Shown here one piece after another: positions 47,282-57,296 of a stretch of 64,000 nt of DNA (positions are counted from its first letter, which is position 1; each line of letters opens with the position of its first letter). The stretch is from contig OZ244987.1 of the NCBI GenBank assembly GCA_965223105.1, forward strand, positions 1,178,001-1,242,000, in the 5' to 3' direction. The notes under the pieces were generated by a model. The model was given only the letters and a program-made list of their open reading frames with translations. It had not been told where the DNA came from and did no database searches. A program made the position numbers and the translations under genes. This DNA is from JABDMH01 sp965223105 (GTDB taxonomy: Bacteria; Bacteroidota; Bacteroidia; Chitinophagales; Saprospiraceae).

Positions 47282-49480
47282 CTAACGTATCAATGTAAGA
47301 TCAGTGGCCAGCTCAAATTCAGATTCGTCCTGCAAAGTGAGGTGAGTCAATATAACGTAAGCACCTCCGCTTTGCTCGTTCCCATTCCAGGAATGACGGG
47401 CGCTTTCGGCGGGTTCAAAAATGTCAGATTGATGTACTTTTCCACCCCACCGATTGAAAACGGAAAAGGACAATGATTTAATGAACGTGGGACGAGGATA
47501 GAGGCGAAAACGATCGTTGATCCCATCTCCATTAGGAGAAAAGGCATTAGGTATATAGATCTGAGAATAAATTGCGTCGCGACAAGCATCGGCATTTCTG
47601 TCAGGGATCAGGTGTGCCGTATCTCTGACTACACATCCATCTTCGTCGACAATCCGAAAACCATAGTTCCCAGGCAACAAGTCAGTGATATTCTCACGAA
47701 AACCAGTGTACCCTTCCCAAAGGATATCATGGTGCCGCTCCGCGGTGAGGACTTGCACAGAAGCCTGACCGTCAGCTGCAAAGGTGCAAGAGGGATTGGA
47801 TTGATTCACTTGATAATCAATGGTCCTCTCTGAGATTGACTTAGGATCCGGTGGAATTCCAATACATTGAGCATCTCGAAATTCGAGAAATTCGAATGTT
47901 CCAGATCCCGGAATGGGAATATGAAACTCAGAGTGAATCAAGCCTCGATGCGTCTTGATTAAACCATTGTGCTGGTAGGTAATAGACCAAGGTGCCTCGC
48001 CTTCCACTCCCAATACCAGGACGGGACTTGGACTTCGATTACAATAGAATGGATCGTTAACGATGGCCGCTGTCGGAATTTTTTGAAAAATGATCGGAAA
48101 ACTACTGCTGTCGACGTGTCCACAGAAGTCGGTGATGGTCAACTGAACCTCAGTAATGGAATCGGGAATCAGTGTCAAAATTGACGTGGTATCACCGGTA
48201 CTCCATCTATGGGAATAAGGGCCTGCTCCTCCTTCCGTCAACGGGGAGATGTTAACGGGCTGGCCTCGGCAAGCTTTGACAGTATCTGATTTTGCTTCAA
48301 AAGCGAGATCTCCATCCTCAAGGTATAGAATTGCGGTATCGCGTTCAATGCAATCACAGGAAAAAAACTCCACAATCAATATGATGGTCTCAGTAGCTTC
48401 CTCGATTTGGTCGGGAATAACCTGAACAGGTATTTCTATGCTCGATTGGTCTGCAGGAATTTCTACACTCCCACTAAGCATTTCATAATCTTCACCGGCG
48501 GTTGCTGTACCTTCCACCACATAATGGTAAATCGAAGATTGGCCATTTCGGGTGATGGTGTTCTTTCTAAATACAAATTTGGCTTCAAGGCATTGTTCAT
48601 AGAACCTATCACCCAAAGTACTTCCTACACAAGTGAATACGTCTACGGCACTGCCGAGGTCAAAACTATTTGCGGCCAGAAAAACTGCCGAATCCAAAAT
48701 ATCATCCGCTACATCACCAATCAAAAGACGAATCCTATAGGTCTGGCAAGGCAATACATTTATTTTGGCCGTCAATCGCACCGTGTATCCATCAAATTCT
48801 ATCGGTTTGAGATCATTGGGATCGTATGGGAGTGAACAAGCCCTGGCGTCCAGTTCGAGAAGGTTAGCATTGTAAAACTCCTGATTTCTTTTGTGATTGA
48901 CGGTATTAATAGAAACAGGGTCGTCGGTCTCAGGTACAATGGCAACATTGATGGCTCCATTATTTAGGGGACCCGAAATTCCGGGACCACTCACGAAGAA
49001 TCCGAAAACGTCATTGAAAATATCGTCGACGTATTCACAGTACTCTTCAGAAGCAAAAACGTAATCGAAAGTCACGACATCTACATTGGGTACAAAATCA
49101 AATTCTATTCCCGTTGCATCTTGCACATTTAGGGTGGCGATTCTCTGTAGATCTTGGTCTGAACCCGTAAACAGCTGGCCAGATTTATCGGTTGAAACAT
49201 TACGACCAGCAATATCCGAAATATATCCGGTGCTAAATACAATACCCGAGTCCATTTCCAGCAATTCATCTCCGCCGCTAAAAGAACCCACATTTGCTCT
49301 AGAGCCAATCCGAACGATATTACTCACATTGGCGCACTGTCCCTGCTTGATGAATTTTGTTCGTACTAGCTCCTCAATATCGTCATTGGCAACAATCCGA
49401 AAACTACTTTGAGCATCGATTGATATGCTCAATAATAAGAGCAGATATGCGACCAACCATGATATTAGATGGGGCTCCAA
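47282..49480 (-). CDS. T9SS-exported choice-of-anchor L protein
   Basis: The 732-residue protein has a signal peptide (LVAYLLLLLSISIDAQ), a choice-of-anchor L domain (about 30-260, with GIVFSTGYISDIAG and VFASEEYCEYV), a Calx-beta-like domain (about 285-375), PKD/SprB-like beta repeats and a C-terminal gliding-type sorting domain. The last begins IPNAFSPNGDGIND and contains SVFNRWGGKVHQS and SWNG. That tail marks it for type IX secretion to the cell surface. It lies 10 bp downstream of the PSD1-type gene, so the two are probably co-transcribed. The start is a TTG at 49480; no ATG gives the leader. Confidence 0.88.
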   Translation of the reverse strand: MEPHLISWLVAYLLLLLSISIDAQSSFRIVANDDIEELVRTKFIKQGQCANVSNIVRIGSRANVGSFSGGDELLEMDSGIVFSTGYISDIAGRNVSTDKSGQLFTGSDQDLQRIATLNVQDATGIEFDFVPNVDVVTFDYVFASEEYCEYVDDIFNDVFGFFVSGPGISGPLNNGAINVAIVPETDDPVSINTVNHKRNQEFYNANLLELDARACSLPYDPNDLKPIEFDGYTVRLTAKINVLPCQTYRIRLLIGDVADDILDSAVFLAANSFDLGSAVDVFTCVGSTLGDRFYEQCLEAKFVFRKNTITRNGQSSIYHYVVEGTATAGEDYEMLSGSVEIPADQSSIEIPVQVIPDQIEEATETIILIVEFFSCDCIERDTAILYLEDGDLAFEAKSDTVKACRGQPVNISPLTEGGAGPYSHRWSTGDTTSILTLIPDSITEVQLTITDFCGHVDSSSFPIIFQKIPTAAIVNDPFYCNRSPSPVLVLGVEGEAPWSITYQHNGLIKTHRGLIHSEFHIPIPGSGTFEFLEFRDAQCIGIPPDPKSISERTIDYQVNQSNPSCTFAADGQASVQVLTAERHHDILWEGYTGFRENITDLLPGNYGFRIVDEDGCVVRDTAHLIPDRNADACRDAIYSQIYIPNAFSPNGDGINDRFRLYPRPTFIKSLSFSVFNRWGGKVHQSDIFEPAESARHSWNGNEQSGGAYVILTHLTLQDESEFELATDLTLIR

Positions 49481-49490
49481 AACGGCACAT

Positions 49491-52442
49491 TTACAGGAGA
49501 TAAATAAATTCTTTTGTATTGAACATGCTATGGCAATAATCCGTCCAGATCATTAATTCAAGCTCTTCAGGATCCAGATCCGGATAAAATGATTTCTGCT
49601 TTTCTAAAAATTCGATGGCTTGAGACATTTCTTTCGACTGCGGCATTCTGGCAAAAGCAGAGTTGAATACATCTCTTAACATATCCTCGTAGGATTTGTT
49701 TCGATTTAACAGTTTCCTAGCCCACCTGCCAGCTTCCTGTTGTACAAATGGATCATTTAATAGGGTCAGGGACTGTGCTGGCACATTGGTAACATTGCGT
49801 TTACCAAAGGTGCTGAAGGGGATGGGCATATCAAATGTGAGCATCATAGGTGGTAGAAAATTCCTCCAAAGGGCTTGATAAATGCTGCGCCGGCCATTTC
49901 CATCGATGGGTCCTGATGCCGGTGGCCTCCCTCTTCCCTTAAGAAATTCGGTGAGATAGATGGGGATGGGAGGTCCAAACATCATTGGATCAAGGGTGCC
50001 CGATACAGCCAATATCGCATCTCGGATGGCTTCAGCTTCCAGCCTTCGTACCGAAAAATGGTGCAAATAAATATTGTCTGGATCTATCTGTTGATTTACA
50101 TCGATCTTTTCGGTGGACTGACGAAAAGTCTGTGAAGTGACTATGTACCTGATCAGTTTCTTGACAGACCATTCATTTTCCATAAACTCAACAGCCAAGT
50201 GATCCAGTAAATCGGGATGACTAGGGATTTTGCCCTGCAAGCCAAAATTGTCAACGGTCTCGACGATCCCTCGACCAAATAAGTGGTGCCATATCCGATT
50301 TACCATGACCCTGGATGTAAGAGGATTTTCTGCAGAGGCAATTTTTTCGGCCAGTTTAAGTCGACCGCTTCCAGCTGTATCAAACGGTTGATCACTTCCA
50401 TCCAGCACCGTAAGATACCGATGAGGCATTTTTTCTTCCGATGGCTGTTTATGTGAACCTCTTATGAAAACGGGACTAAATATCGCATCGCCGTCGGTGA
50501 CGCCTTCACAAAAACTGGTATCAACTATTTTGGTTTTTAGTTTTTCAATTTTGTGCAATGACTGTGCAATATTGCTGAATTCAGTCTCGATCAGAGGGAT
50601 TTGTCTCCGGCTTGTTTTGACCGGTAAAGGCTCCGGTCCAACGGTGGTATCGACAGTCCATGCATACTCCATTTCCACCCAGGCATCCGGATCGATGCGG
50701 AAGTGATGTCCTTTCCCATTTTTTCGGAAAAATTTACCTGGGAGAACCTCTATATAGATTTTAGAACCTATCCACATCTCCAGGTTGAAAAAGTAATTTT
50801 TCATCTCGGGGTCGTTTAGCTCCCGGGTCAGACCACCATGGATCGGGTCTTGAATCAATTGGTGGTTGTCGAGAATAATCCGAACAGTCGATAGATGTCC
50901 AGCAACACGGACACCGACAAAGGGCTTCTCTAGCACGAAGGTGGGAGACCGGAGAGCCCCCATTACTTTTTGGCCGTAAACTCTGCTGCTTGCCCTCCCT
51001 TGCAACGGATAATAGAGGAGTCGATTATTGTGATCAAGCTTGGGCATGGTAGCCGTGGTTGATTTTCCAAACGCCAATCCATCGCTAAACCAATTGCCAA
51101 AATCTGGTCCTGAGAAATCCCCAACGATTTCAAGATTGTGAATTTTCATTCCCGGGTGATCAGAGAAAACATTTACGGGCACACCGGTGGGTGGTTGATC
51201 TTGTAGTTTTCGATCCAGAAAGGCCTGAAGGTCGCTCTTCAACAAATCTATACTGTCAATGAGTTCCAATTTTTGAATGGTAAGATCAGTTGATACCCGA
51301 TCATAGCGTGTACTTTCAAATATGCCATATAAAGCATAATAATCTGCAGTAGGAAGTGGATCGAATTTGTGATCATGGCATCTGGAACAAGCCAAGGTCA
51401 GGGCTTGAAAAGTTTTTGTCGTTACATCGATGATATTGTCAATTCGAATGGCTTCCTCTTCTTTACTATCCACCGGGCTGTGTTTGGTTTCACCGAGGGT
51501 GTAAAATGCCGTTCCGATAATCGATTCATTAAATTGTTTTATTGGATGCCGACGAGGATTTGGCAACAAGTCTCCAGCCAGTTGTTCCTTTACGAATCGA
51601 TCATAAGGTAGGTCTTGATTAAAGGCTCGAATCAAATAATCCCGGTATTTCCATGCACCGAGGACAGGATAATCAAATTCATGACCTTTGCCTTCCGCAT
51701 ATCGTACCAGGTCCATCCAATGGCGTGCCCAGCGTTCACCATAATGAGAACTGGCCAGCAAGGTGTCTACCAGCTGTAAGTATTTTTTCTGATCCTTGTC
51801 TATTTCCGAATATTGAGAAAGCATGGCTGGTGTGGGCGGTAGGCCAGTCAGCAAAAAGGACAGTCTGCGAATTAATGTACTGGCATCAGCTGAAGGTGCT
51901 CTTGTCAATTCATTTTGAGTCAACTTTTTTTCTATGAAATGATCGACAGGGTGTTGCGCTGGTTTTTCAGTAATAGGATGATCAGGGGCTTGAAAGGCCC
52001 AGTAGGGTTTCCATTCTGCACCTTCCTTAATCCATTGGGTGAGCAAAGCCCGTTGTCGCTCAGAAAGTTTCTTATTCGTGGATGGGGGTGGCATAGCGTA
52101 GTCCGGATCTTGTGATGTGATTCTTTTGATTAACTCACTCTTGGCTGGATATCCCGGGACAATGGCGGTTATTCCATTTCTCCTCATCGTTGCAGTTTCC
52201 TCTAGATCCAGTCGTAGATCAGCTTCCCTGGAACTCTCATCAGGGCCGTGACACAAGAAACAGTTGTCAGAAAGGATGGGTCGTATGTGAAAGTTGAAAT
52301 CTATTTCCTCTGGCAGGTGTAATGAGGTGTCTGCAACATGCCCGCAACCCCAACCACAGACCATAATCAGGCACGGGATCATTCCTACCGGTACTAAGGA
52401 GATTCTTAAGGCTCTCCGAATAGAGCCACTTTTTACCCACAT
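49491..52442 (-). CDS. PSD1-type cytochrome protein (DUF1549/DUF1553)
   Basis: The 983-residue protein begins with a hydrophobic leader and possible lipobox (CGWGC). It has a planctomycete-type cytochrome domain (about 48-145) with one haem site, CFLCH, then a DUF1549 domain (about 160-395, ending YESTRYD), a central beta region, and a DUF1553 domain (about 690-970, with NPLTSRVMVNRIWHHLFGRG). Such proteins are abundant in Planctomycetes and found in some Bacteroidota, usually next to a DUF1501 gene, which is missing here. The role is unknown; an extracellular redox or polymer-degrading function has been suggested. It lies upstream of and close to the T9SS surface protein. ATG 52442 is well placed. 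Confidence 0.88.
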   Translation of the reverse strand: MWVKSGSIRRALRISLVPVGMIPCLIMVCGWGCGHVADTSLHLPEEIDFNFHIRPILSDNCFLCHGPDESSREADLRLDLEETATMRRNGITAIVPGYPAKSELIKRITSQDPDYAMPPPSTNKKLSERQRALLTQWIKEGAEWKPYWAFQAPDHPITEKPAQHPVDHFIEKKLTQNELTRAPSADASTLIRRLSFLLTGLPPTPAMLSQYSEIDKDQKKYLQLVDTLLASSHYGERWARHWMDLVRYAEGKGHEFDYPVLGAWKYRDYLIRAFNQDLPYDRFVKEQLAGDLLPNPRRHPIKQFNESIIGTAFYTLGETKHSPVDSKEEEAIRIDNIIDVTTKTFQALTLACSRCHDHKFDPLPTADYYALYGIFESTRYDRVSTDLTIQKLELIDSIDLLKSDLQAFLDRKLQDQPPTGVPVNVFSDHPGMKIHNLEIVGDFSGPDFGNWFSDGLAFGKSTTATMPKLDHNNRLLYYPLQGRASSRVYGQKVMGALRSPTFVLEKPFVGVRVAGHLSTVRIILDNHQLIQDPIHGGLTRELNDPEMKNYFFNLEMWIGSKIYIEVLPGKFFRKNGKGHHFRIDPDAWVEMEYAWTVDTTVGPEPLPVKTSRRQIPLIETEFSNIAQSLHKIEKLKTKIVDTSFCEGVTDGDAIFSPVFIRGSHKQPSEEKMPHRYLTVLDGSDQPFDTAGSGRLKLAEKIASAENPLTSRVMVNRIWHHLFGRGIVETVDNFGLQGKIPSHPDLLDHLAVEFMENEWSVKKLIRYIVTSQTFRQSTEKIDVNQQIDPDNIYLHHFSVRRLEAEAIRDAILAVSGTLDPMMFGPPIPIYLTEFLKGRGRPPASGPIDGNGRRSIYQALWRNFLPPMMLTFDMPIPFSTFGKRNVTNVPAQSLTLLNDPFVQQEAGRWARKLLNRNKSYEDMLRDVFNSAFARMPQSKEMSQAIEFLEKQKSFYPDLDPEELELMIWTDYCHSMFNTKEFIYLL

Positions 52443-52619
52443 AAGGATAAAGATCGTGAAAATGCCGGAATCACCCTCAGTACAAAAGAAGGGTGGTTAG
52501 AAGGTCTTCCTCTAGATCCGTTACTGCCAGCTGTTCCCAGAAGCAATTTCCATCAAGTTCGATTACAGGTGAAGAACCATCCATTGAAACTCAATGAAGG
52601 TCAATGAAATAGGAGGGCT

Positions 52620-54857
52620 TCAATCGAGAAATCTCTCGTCTACTCCGAGCTGGAGATTCAATCTCATATCTTGAATTAAATCGTACACTTGAGATATGAC
52701 TGTTTGAAATGATGGATCGTCCCACACTTCTTGGAAGCTGGGATCACGTTTGGCATAGTGTACATCTCTCCAGCCAGCATCCACAGCCTTTTGAAGCCAT
52801 GCAATGCAGTCTTCCTTTTGGTTCATCATGGCATTGATGGAAGCGATATCGGAATAGATCCATTTATCCGTCCCTCCCTCGTCGAGAAATTTCAATTTTG
52901 CTGCCAGCGTTCTTTCCAATAAATCGATAGAACGCTCTTTCTGACCTTTTTGTAACAGAATAAATCCTAGTCCCATTGGACTGATTGCATACGATCGATC
53001 AATCAGGTCAGGAACGCTGTCCAATGCTTCTTCAAAATATCTTTCCGCCTGATCCCAATTTCCAATCATTCTATGAAGCTCTCCAAGGGACTCCAAGTAG
53101 GATCTATTGCGCTGTGCCAGGTCCACTAGATCTGGAATAAGAGTACTCACTTGATCTTTTTTCCCATAGGCAAGATAGAGATGCATCAATCCAATCAGAG
53201 CTTGGCCAGCAATAGGATTGATTTCTCGAGCTTCATGAAACCACCGGTGAGCTATCTCAAATTCTCCGAGATATCCGTAACTCGACCCTAAGTTGGATCG
53301 GATTCCGTAGCTTTCTGGGTTTAGCTCAAGTCCTTTCTTGTACCAACGAATTGCTTCGTCCAGTGAGCCGCGGTGATAGTACTCTAGTCCAATATTCGCT
53401 ACCGCTGGGGCGTAATTTGGATCGCGTTCGACGGTGCGAAGTAGATGATCTAAAGCATCTTCTCTATTGCCTTTAGCGCTATGTGCAAGTGACATGGCAA
53501 AGTGACCCTCAGGCAGAGAAGGATCTGACCTGACGACTTCTTGAGCAAGGTGAAACGCAGAGTCTAACCATTGAATCTTATCACCATATCGGCGATATCT
53601 AGCAAAATATGCTTGGGCTAAACCTGCCTTTGCTACGGAAAAACTAGAATCAAGCTCAATGGCTTTTTTGAATTCTACAATGCTTTTTTCATTTGATTCC
53701 CGAGTATAATTCGTCAATAAATGGATGCCTAATAAATAGTGATCAAAGGCATCTTCATTCTGAGTGAGAACCATTGTTTCAGATACCTGGTTTTCCGGAT
53801 TAAACTCAATCTTTAACGCTGTGGCAATATCAAAAGCTAAATCCTGATGAATTTTCAAATTTTGATTAAGAGGTCTTTCATAATCACGTGCCCAGACATG
53901 TTCATCAGAAGAGCCGTCAATGAGCTGAACAGATATTCGAGTACTCAAATCATCGCGATAGACACTTCCTTCGATAAGATACTCTACTCCCAGCTCATCT
54001 GCTATATCACTAATGGTTTTCTGAGTATTTCGATATTGCTGCACAGAAGTCATTGATGTGACCGTAAAATGCTTTGTTCGTGACAAGTAGTTGCGAATGA
54101 CTTCCACCATCCCGTCGGAAAAATATTCAAGATCAGGATCGGAACTTAGGCTGCGAAAGGGAAGTACGGCAAGGCTAATATTAGTATCACTTGATCTCGG
54201 ATTTTTTTTGTCAATTCCCGGTGAGAAATAGAAAATAGCCACAAATATTGTTATCAGAACCAAAACCAATAAGCTACTTTTACCAGAGAGATGCAAAGGT
54301 TTTATAGGAGCAAGCTTACCATGCAAATCTTTTCTCCTAGGTACAACCAGGTCCGGATCATCTAATGCATAAATCGAAATTGGGCCTGTAACATTCTTGA
54401 ATAAGAAATTTCCTAGAGCATGAGTTTTTAACTCTGGATGAGATTGAAGGTCTTCCATCACTCGTCGAGTAAAAAGTATTGTACCTGGAGCACCAAGTGA
54501 TTCAACCCTAGAAGCTAAATTAACACCTTCACCATAAATGTCCTCACCTTCGATAACAATATCACCAACATTTATACCAATCCGTAGTGGAATTACCTCG
54601 CCCTCTCGCAATTCCAATTGAACTTCCCTCGCACATTTGACGGCCAACACTGTGCTTGGGAAAATACTTAGACTACCATCTCCAAGGTGTTGAAGAATCT
54701 CACCTCGGTATTTTGAAACTTTTTTATACAGTGTTTTTCGGTATCGTTGTGCTGCTGATCGACCTTTGCTCTCATCCATTTCCATCAAGCTGGTATACCC
54801 TACAATGTCGGAAAACATAATAGCTGTCAAGCGACGAATCGATGTCTCCGTAGGCAT
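52620..54857 (-). CDS. Class III nucleotide cyclase with TolB-like and TPR domains
   Basis: The 745-residue protein has an N-terminal cytosolic adenylate/guanylate cyclase domain (about 8-170). Metal-binding Asp17 (FSDIVGYT) and Asp60 (LGDGSLSIF) and the NLASRVES motif are present, so it should be active. One membrane segment follows (about 195-212, LLVLVLITIFVAIFYF), then a TolB-N-like domain (about 228-340, LAVLPFRSLSSDPDLEYFSDG) and a run of TPRs to about 710 (for example YAPAVANIGLEYYHRGSLDEAIRWYKKG). It is expected to make a cyclic nucleotide in response to an envelope signal sensed by the TPR part. It is a single gene, 343 bp downstream of the sugar operon on the same strand, with a candidate promoter of its own. 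Confidence 0.88.
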   Translation of the reverse strand: MPTETSIRRLTAIMFSDIVGYTSLMEMDESKGRSAAQRYRKTLYKKVSKYRGEILQHLGDGSLSIFPSTVLAVKCAREVQLELREGEVIPLRIGINVGDIVIEGEDIYGEGVNLASRVESLGAPGTILFTRRVMEDLQSHPELKTHALGNFLFKNVTGPISIYALDDPDLVVPRRKDLHGKLAPIKPLHLSGKSSLLVLVLITIFVAIFYFSPGIDKKNPRSSDTNISLAVLPFRSLSSDPDLEYFSDGMVEVIRNYLSRTKHFTVTSMTSVQQYRNTQKTISDIADELGVEYLIEGSVYRDDLSTRISVQLIDGSSDEHVWARDYERPLNQNLKIHQDLAFDIATALKIEFNPENQVSETMVLTQNEDAFDHYLLGIHLLTNYTRESNEKSIVEFKKAIELDSSFSVAKAGLAQAYFARYRRYGDKIQWLDSAFHLAQEVVRSDPSLPEGHFAMSLAHSAKGNREDALDHLLRTVERDPNYAPAVANIGLEYYHRGSLDEAIRWYKKGLELNPESYGIRSNLGSSYGYLGEFEIAHRWFHEAREINPIAGQALIGLMHLYLAYGKKDQVSTLIPDLVDLAQRNRSYLESLGELHRMIGNWDQAERYFEEALDSVPDLIDRSYAISPMGLGFILLQKGQKERSIDLLERTLAAKLKFLDEGGTDKWIYSDIASINAMMNQKEDCIAWLQKAVDAGWRDVHYAKRDPSFQEVWDDPSFQTVISQVYDLIQDMRLNLQLGVDERFLD

Positions 54858-54876
54858 GATTGGATTTGTGAGAGAA

Positions 54877-54908
54877 TAAAATTAGTCGAAGTACAGCTTA
54901 ATTGTCAA
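54877..54908 (-). promoter_or_regulatory. Candidate Bacteroidota-type promoter of the cyclase gene
   Basis: Reading on the minus strand, TTG at 54908-54906 is followed after 21 bases by TAATTTTA at 54884-54877, close to the -33/-7 pattern TTTG and TAnnTTTG known for the Bacteroidota housekeeping sigma factor. It lies about 20 bp before the ATG, so the leader would be short. The last base of the -7 box differs from consensus. Confidence 0.35.
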
Positions 54909-55200
54909 GAAAAGTCTAAAAGAAAGTTCAAAAAAATCTTATTCTGATGCGATGGATGGTCATTCGTCTTGTGATGATTCAATGGCCATGATCGGCACCA
55001 ATAGTGATAGCGAAGGAAAGTATCCTATGCATGAAATGAGTCTTTTTTGGACCTGCTTGGGTGAAACTTAGGAAGAATGATGAAAATAGCTTGTCCCGTC
55101 TGAAAACTGATTAAGTGGGGTAATTGTCACCAAACGCGCCATTTTCTGCTTGGTAATCTGTTTGAGTACCCTCACTAATTCGCTTCCTATCCTGGTCTCA
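54909..55200. other. Intergenic between the sugar operon and cyclase gene
   Basis: About 290 bp with no convincing gene. It should contain the transcript end of the sugar operon; no strong hairpin was noticed. Confidence 0.45.
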
Positions 55201-56226
55201 TCAGATTCCTTTGTCGAATAATTCGATATTTTCCGGTGTAATTTTTAGTAGACCCGTATTCACAGAATAAGGAACATTGGTAATGCCTGCTTTGTCATCA
55301 TCATCAGATAGTTGATTGGTATTGTGGACCATGTCGAACAAGAACTGCGCACCGTACCAGGTAAACAACTCTCTCTTTTGTCCGATCAAGACTTGAATTA
55401 CACCTTCCCTCACCAGTTTCAGATGCTCGGGTTCCCAATCTACCGTAGTGACTTTTATTTTTCCTGTTTTACCAGCCTCCTTGATCGCCAAACCGATGCC
55501 AGGTCCAGTGATGGCATCAAAACCACAGAGGCCAGCGAGGTCGGGATTAGCAGCGATCAAATCCGATGTAATTTTAGCCACATTTTCGGTGCTCCCTTGA
55601 CTATCGTATTTACCTATTACATTAATATCCGGATATTTTTCTAACACATCAAGTAGTCCCCGAAAGCCATTTTCCATGTTTACCTGTCCCACCAATCCAA
55701 TGTAGGCAATCTTTCCCTTACCACCGATCAATTCGACCATGGCTTCCCCCTGAAGGCGTCCAATGTCATACCAGTCAGTGCCGAGAAATGCATGGCGCTT
55801 ACTGTTGGGAATTTCTGAATCATAAACAACGGTAGGAATTCCTGCTTCCACGGCCTTGTCAATAGCGCTGGCAATGGAAGGATCTGTACCGTTGATCAGA
55901 AGACCCGTTGGGCGAGATGGGATCACTTGCTCAATGGTTGCAATTTGCTGTACTACATCCCATTCGGTTGGGCCCAGTACCGTAGTTTTGACCCCACGCA
56001 TTTTTCCCCATTTATGAAAAGCAGCTTGATCGTGGTTGACGTACATCGGAAAGTTGACGAAGGTGGTGACCATGACATATTCCTCATTTTCAAGCGCAAC
56101 ACCGGTCGTACCATCTTCCTGGTCTGCGGCGCGAGTGTACGCTCCCTGCTCAGGGTCGCAGGACATGATTCCGAGAATTAAACCAGCCCCGATGAGAGTC
56201 AAGCTTATTCCATTAAAGTTCTTCAT
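55201..56226 (-). CDS. Sugar ABC importer substrate-binding lipoprotein
   Basis: The 341-residue protein has a lipobox at Cys23 (GIMSC), so it is probably tethered at the inner-membrane face of the periplasm. The rest is a two-lobed periplasmic-binding fold of the ribose/galactose type (peripla_BP_4): INGTDPSIASAIDKAVEAGIPTVVYDSE, FLGTDWYDIGRLQGEAM and GKGKIAYIGLVGQ. It gives the importer its specificity; the sugar is not known. It is the last gene of a six-gene minus-strand operon, 64 bp after the permease. Having the binding protein last, after ATPase and permease, differs from many Rbs operons. Confidence 0.93.
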   Translation of the reverse strand: MKNFNGISLTLIGAGLILGIMSCDPEQGAYTRAADQEDGTTGVALENEEYVMVTTFVNFPMYVNHDQAAFHKWGKMRGVKTTVLGPTEWDVVQQIATIEQVIPSRPTGLLINGTDPSIASAIDKAVEAGIPTVVYDSEIPNSKRHAFLGTDWYDIGRLQGEAMVELIGGKGKIAYIGLVGQVNMENGFRGLLDVLEKYPDINVIGKYDSQGSTENVAKITSDLIAANPDLAGLCGFDAITGPGIGLAIKEAGKTGKIKVTTVDWEPEHLKLVREGVIQVLIGQKRELFTWYGAQFLFDMVHNTNQLSDDDDKAGITNVPYSVNTGLLKITPENIELFDKGI

Positions 56227-56290
56227 AACAAGGATTTAGTTTCTTATGCTCAATTTTCTTATTTTCTCAGTCATAAATATCATATGGGAT

Positions 56291-57283
56291 TTATCCCCGA
56301 TTTGCCAAGGTCCTTCGTAAATACTTTTTTGCAGAAATTCCACTCCTTTTCTTTATAATAATATCAATTGTCACTGCTAAAATCAGAATAATTCCTAGAA
56401 TTATTTGTTGCCAATATCCCGATACTCTAGCCAGAATCATCACATTGGAAACCAGTCCCATGAAAACAGTACCCAGCAAAGCTCCAGCGATCTTACCCTG
56501 ACCTCCCAAGAGACTTGCACCTCCGAGAATCACAGCAGTAATTACACGTAATTCCATGCCTTGACCTGTAGTGGGCATTGCTGCTCCCAACCTGGCTGCC
56601 AATACAATACCGGCAAACCCAGCCAACAATGACATGATAATAAAAGAATAGATCTTCATGCGTTGGACGCGAATTCCGGAGAGCTCAGCCGCTTTCTCAT
56701 TGCCACCAATATAATAGTACTTGCGAAAAAAAATCGTGCGGGAGACTAGGAATGAAAAGATCACGACAATTCCGATCATATACCAAACCGGCATTTGGAA
56801 TCCAAGAATTTTATTTTGACCCAAGCGATTAAATGTGTCTGGGAGATTTTGGATGCCAGATCCACTGACCATCAGCGCCATACCACGGATGATACCCATC
56901 ATGGCCAAAGTCTGTATCAACGGGTTTATACCCACTTTGGCTACAAAAAGCCCATTGATTAAACCAATCAACAGGGAAGCACCCAATCCTCCCAGTATCG
57001 CTATGGGTACATATACACCCCAGAAATACATCAAATAGGCGGCAAATCCTCCAGCAAAAGCGACTACCGATCCCACGGATAAGTCAAAGGATCCAGATAT
57101 CAATAAGATCATCATCCCTACAGCAACAATGGCATCAATGCTCAAATTGAGCAACACCAGTGACATATTTTCAAGTGTAAAAAACTGATTTGGCCAGATG
57201 AGTGTGCTTATGAGGATCACCACCAAAATAGTAATGGCCAGGGTCACGACACGGTCTTGTAGAATATTTTCACGGTAGCTCAT
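56291..57283 (-). CDS. Sugar ABC importer permease (RbsC-like)
   Basis: The 330-residue inner-membrane protein has about ten hydrophobic segments and is of the BPD_transp_2 family that includes RbsC. Typical elements are SGSFDLSVGSVVAF, LFVAKVGINPLIQTLAMMGIIRG, SRTIFFRKYYYIGGNEKAAELSGI and VILGGASLLGGQGKIAGALLG. It forms the channel of the importer with the ATPase encoded 13 bp upstream and the binding protein downstream. One permease gene implies a homodimeric channel, as in Rbs. ATG 57283 gives the full N-terminus. Confidence 0.95.
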   Translation of the reverse strand: MSYRENILQDRVVTLAITILVVILISTLIWPNQFFTLENMSLVLLNLSIDAIVAVGMMILLISGSFDLSVGSVVAFAGGFAAYLMYFWGVYVPIAILGGLGASLLIGLINGLFVAKVGINPLIQTLAMMGIIRGMALMVSGSGIQNLPDTFNRLGQNKILGFQMPVWYMIGIVVIFSFLVSRTIFFRKYYYIGGNEKAAELSGIRVQRMKIYSFIIMSLLAGFAGIVLAARLGAAMPTTGQGMELRVITAVILGGASLLGGQGKIAGALLGTVFMGLVSNVMILARVSGYWQQIILGIILILAVTIDIIIKKRSGISAKKYLRRTLANRG

Positions 57284-57296
57284 AAGTGTTTGAGAA

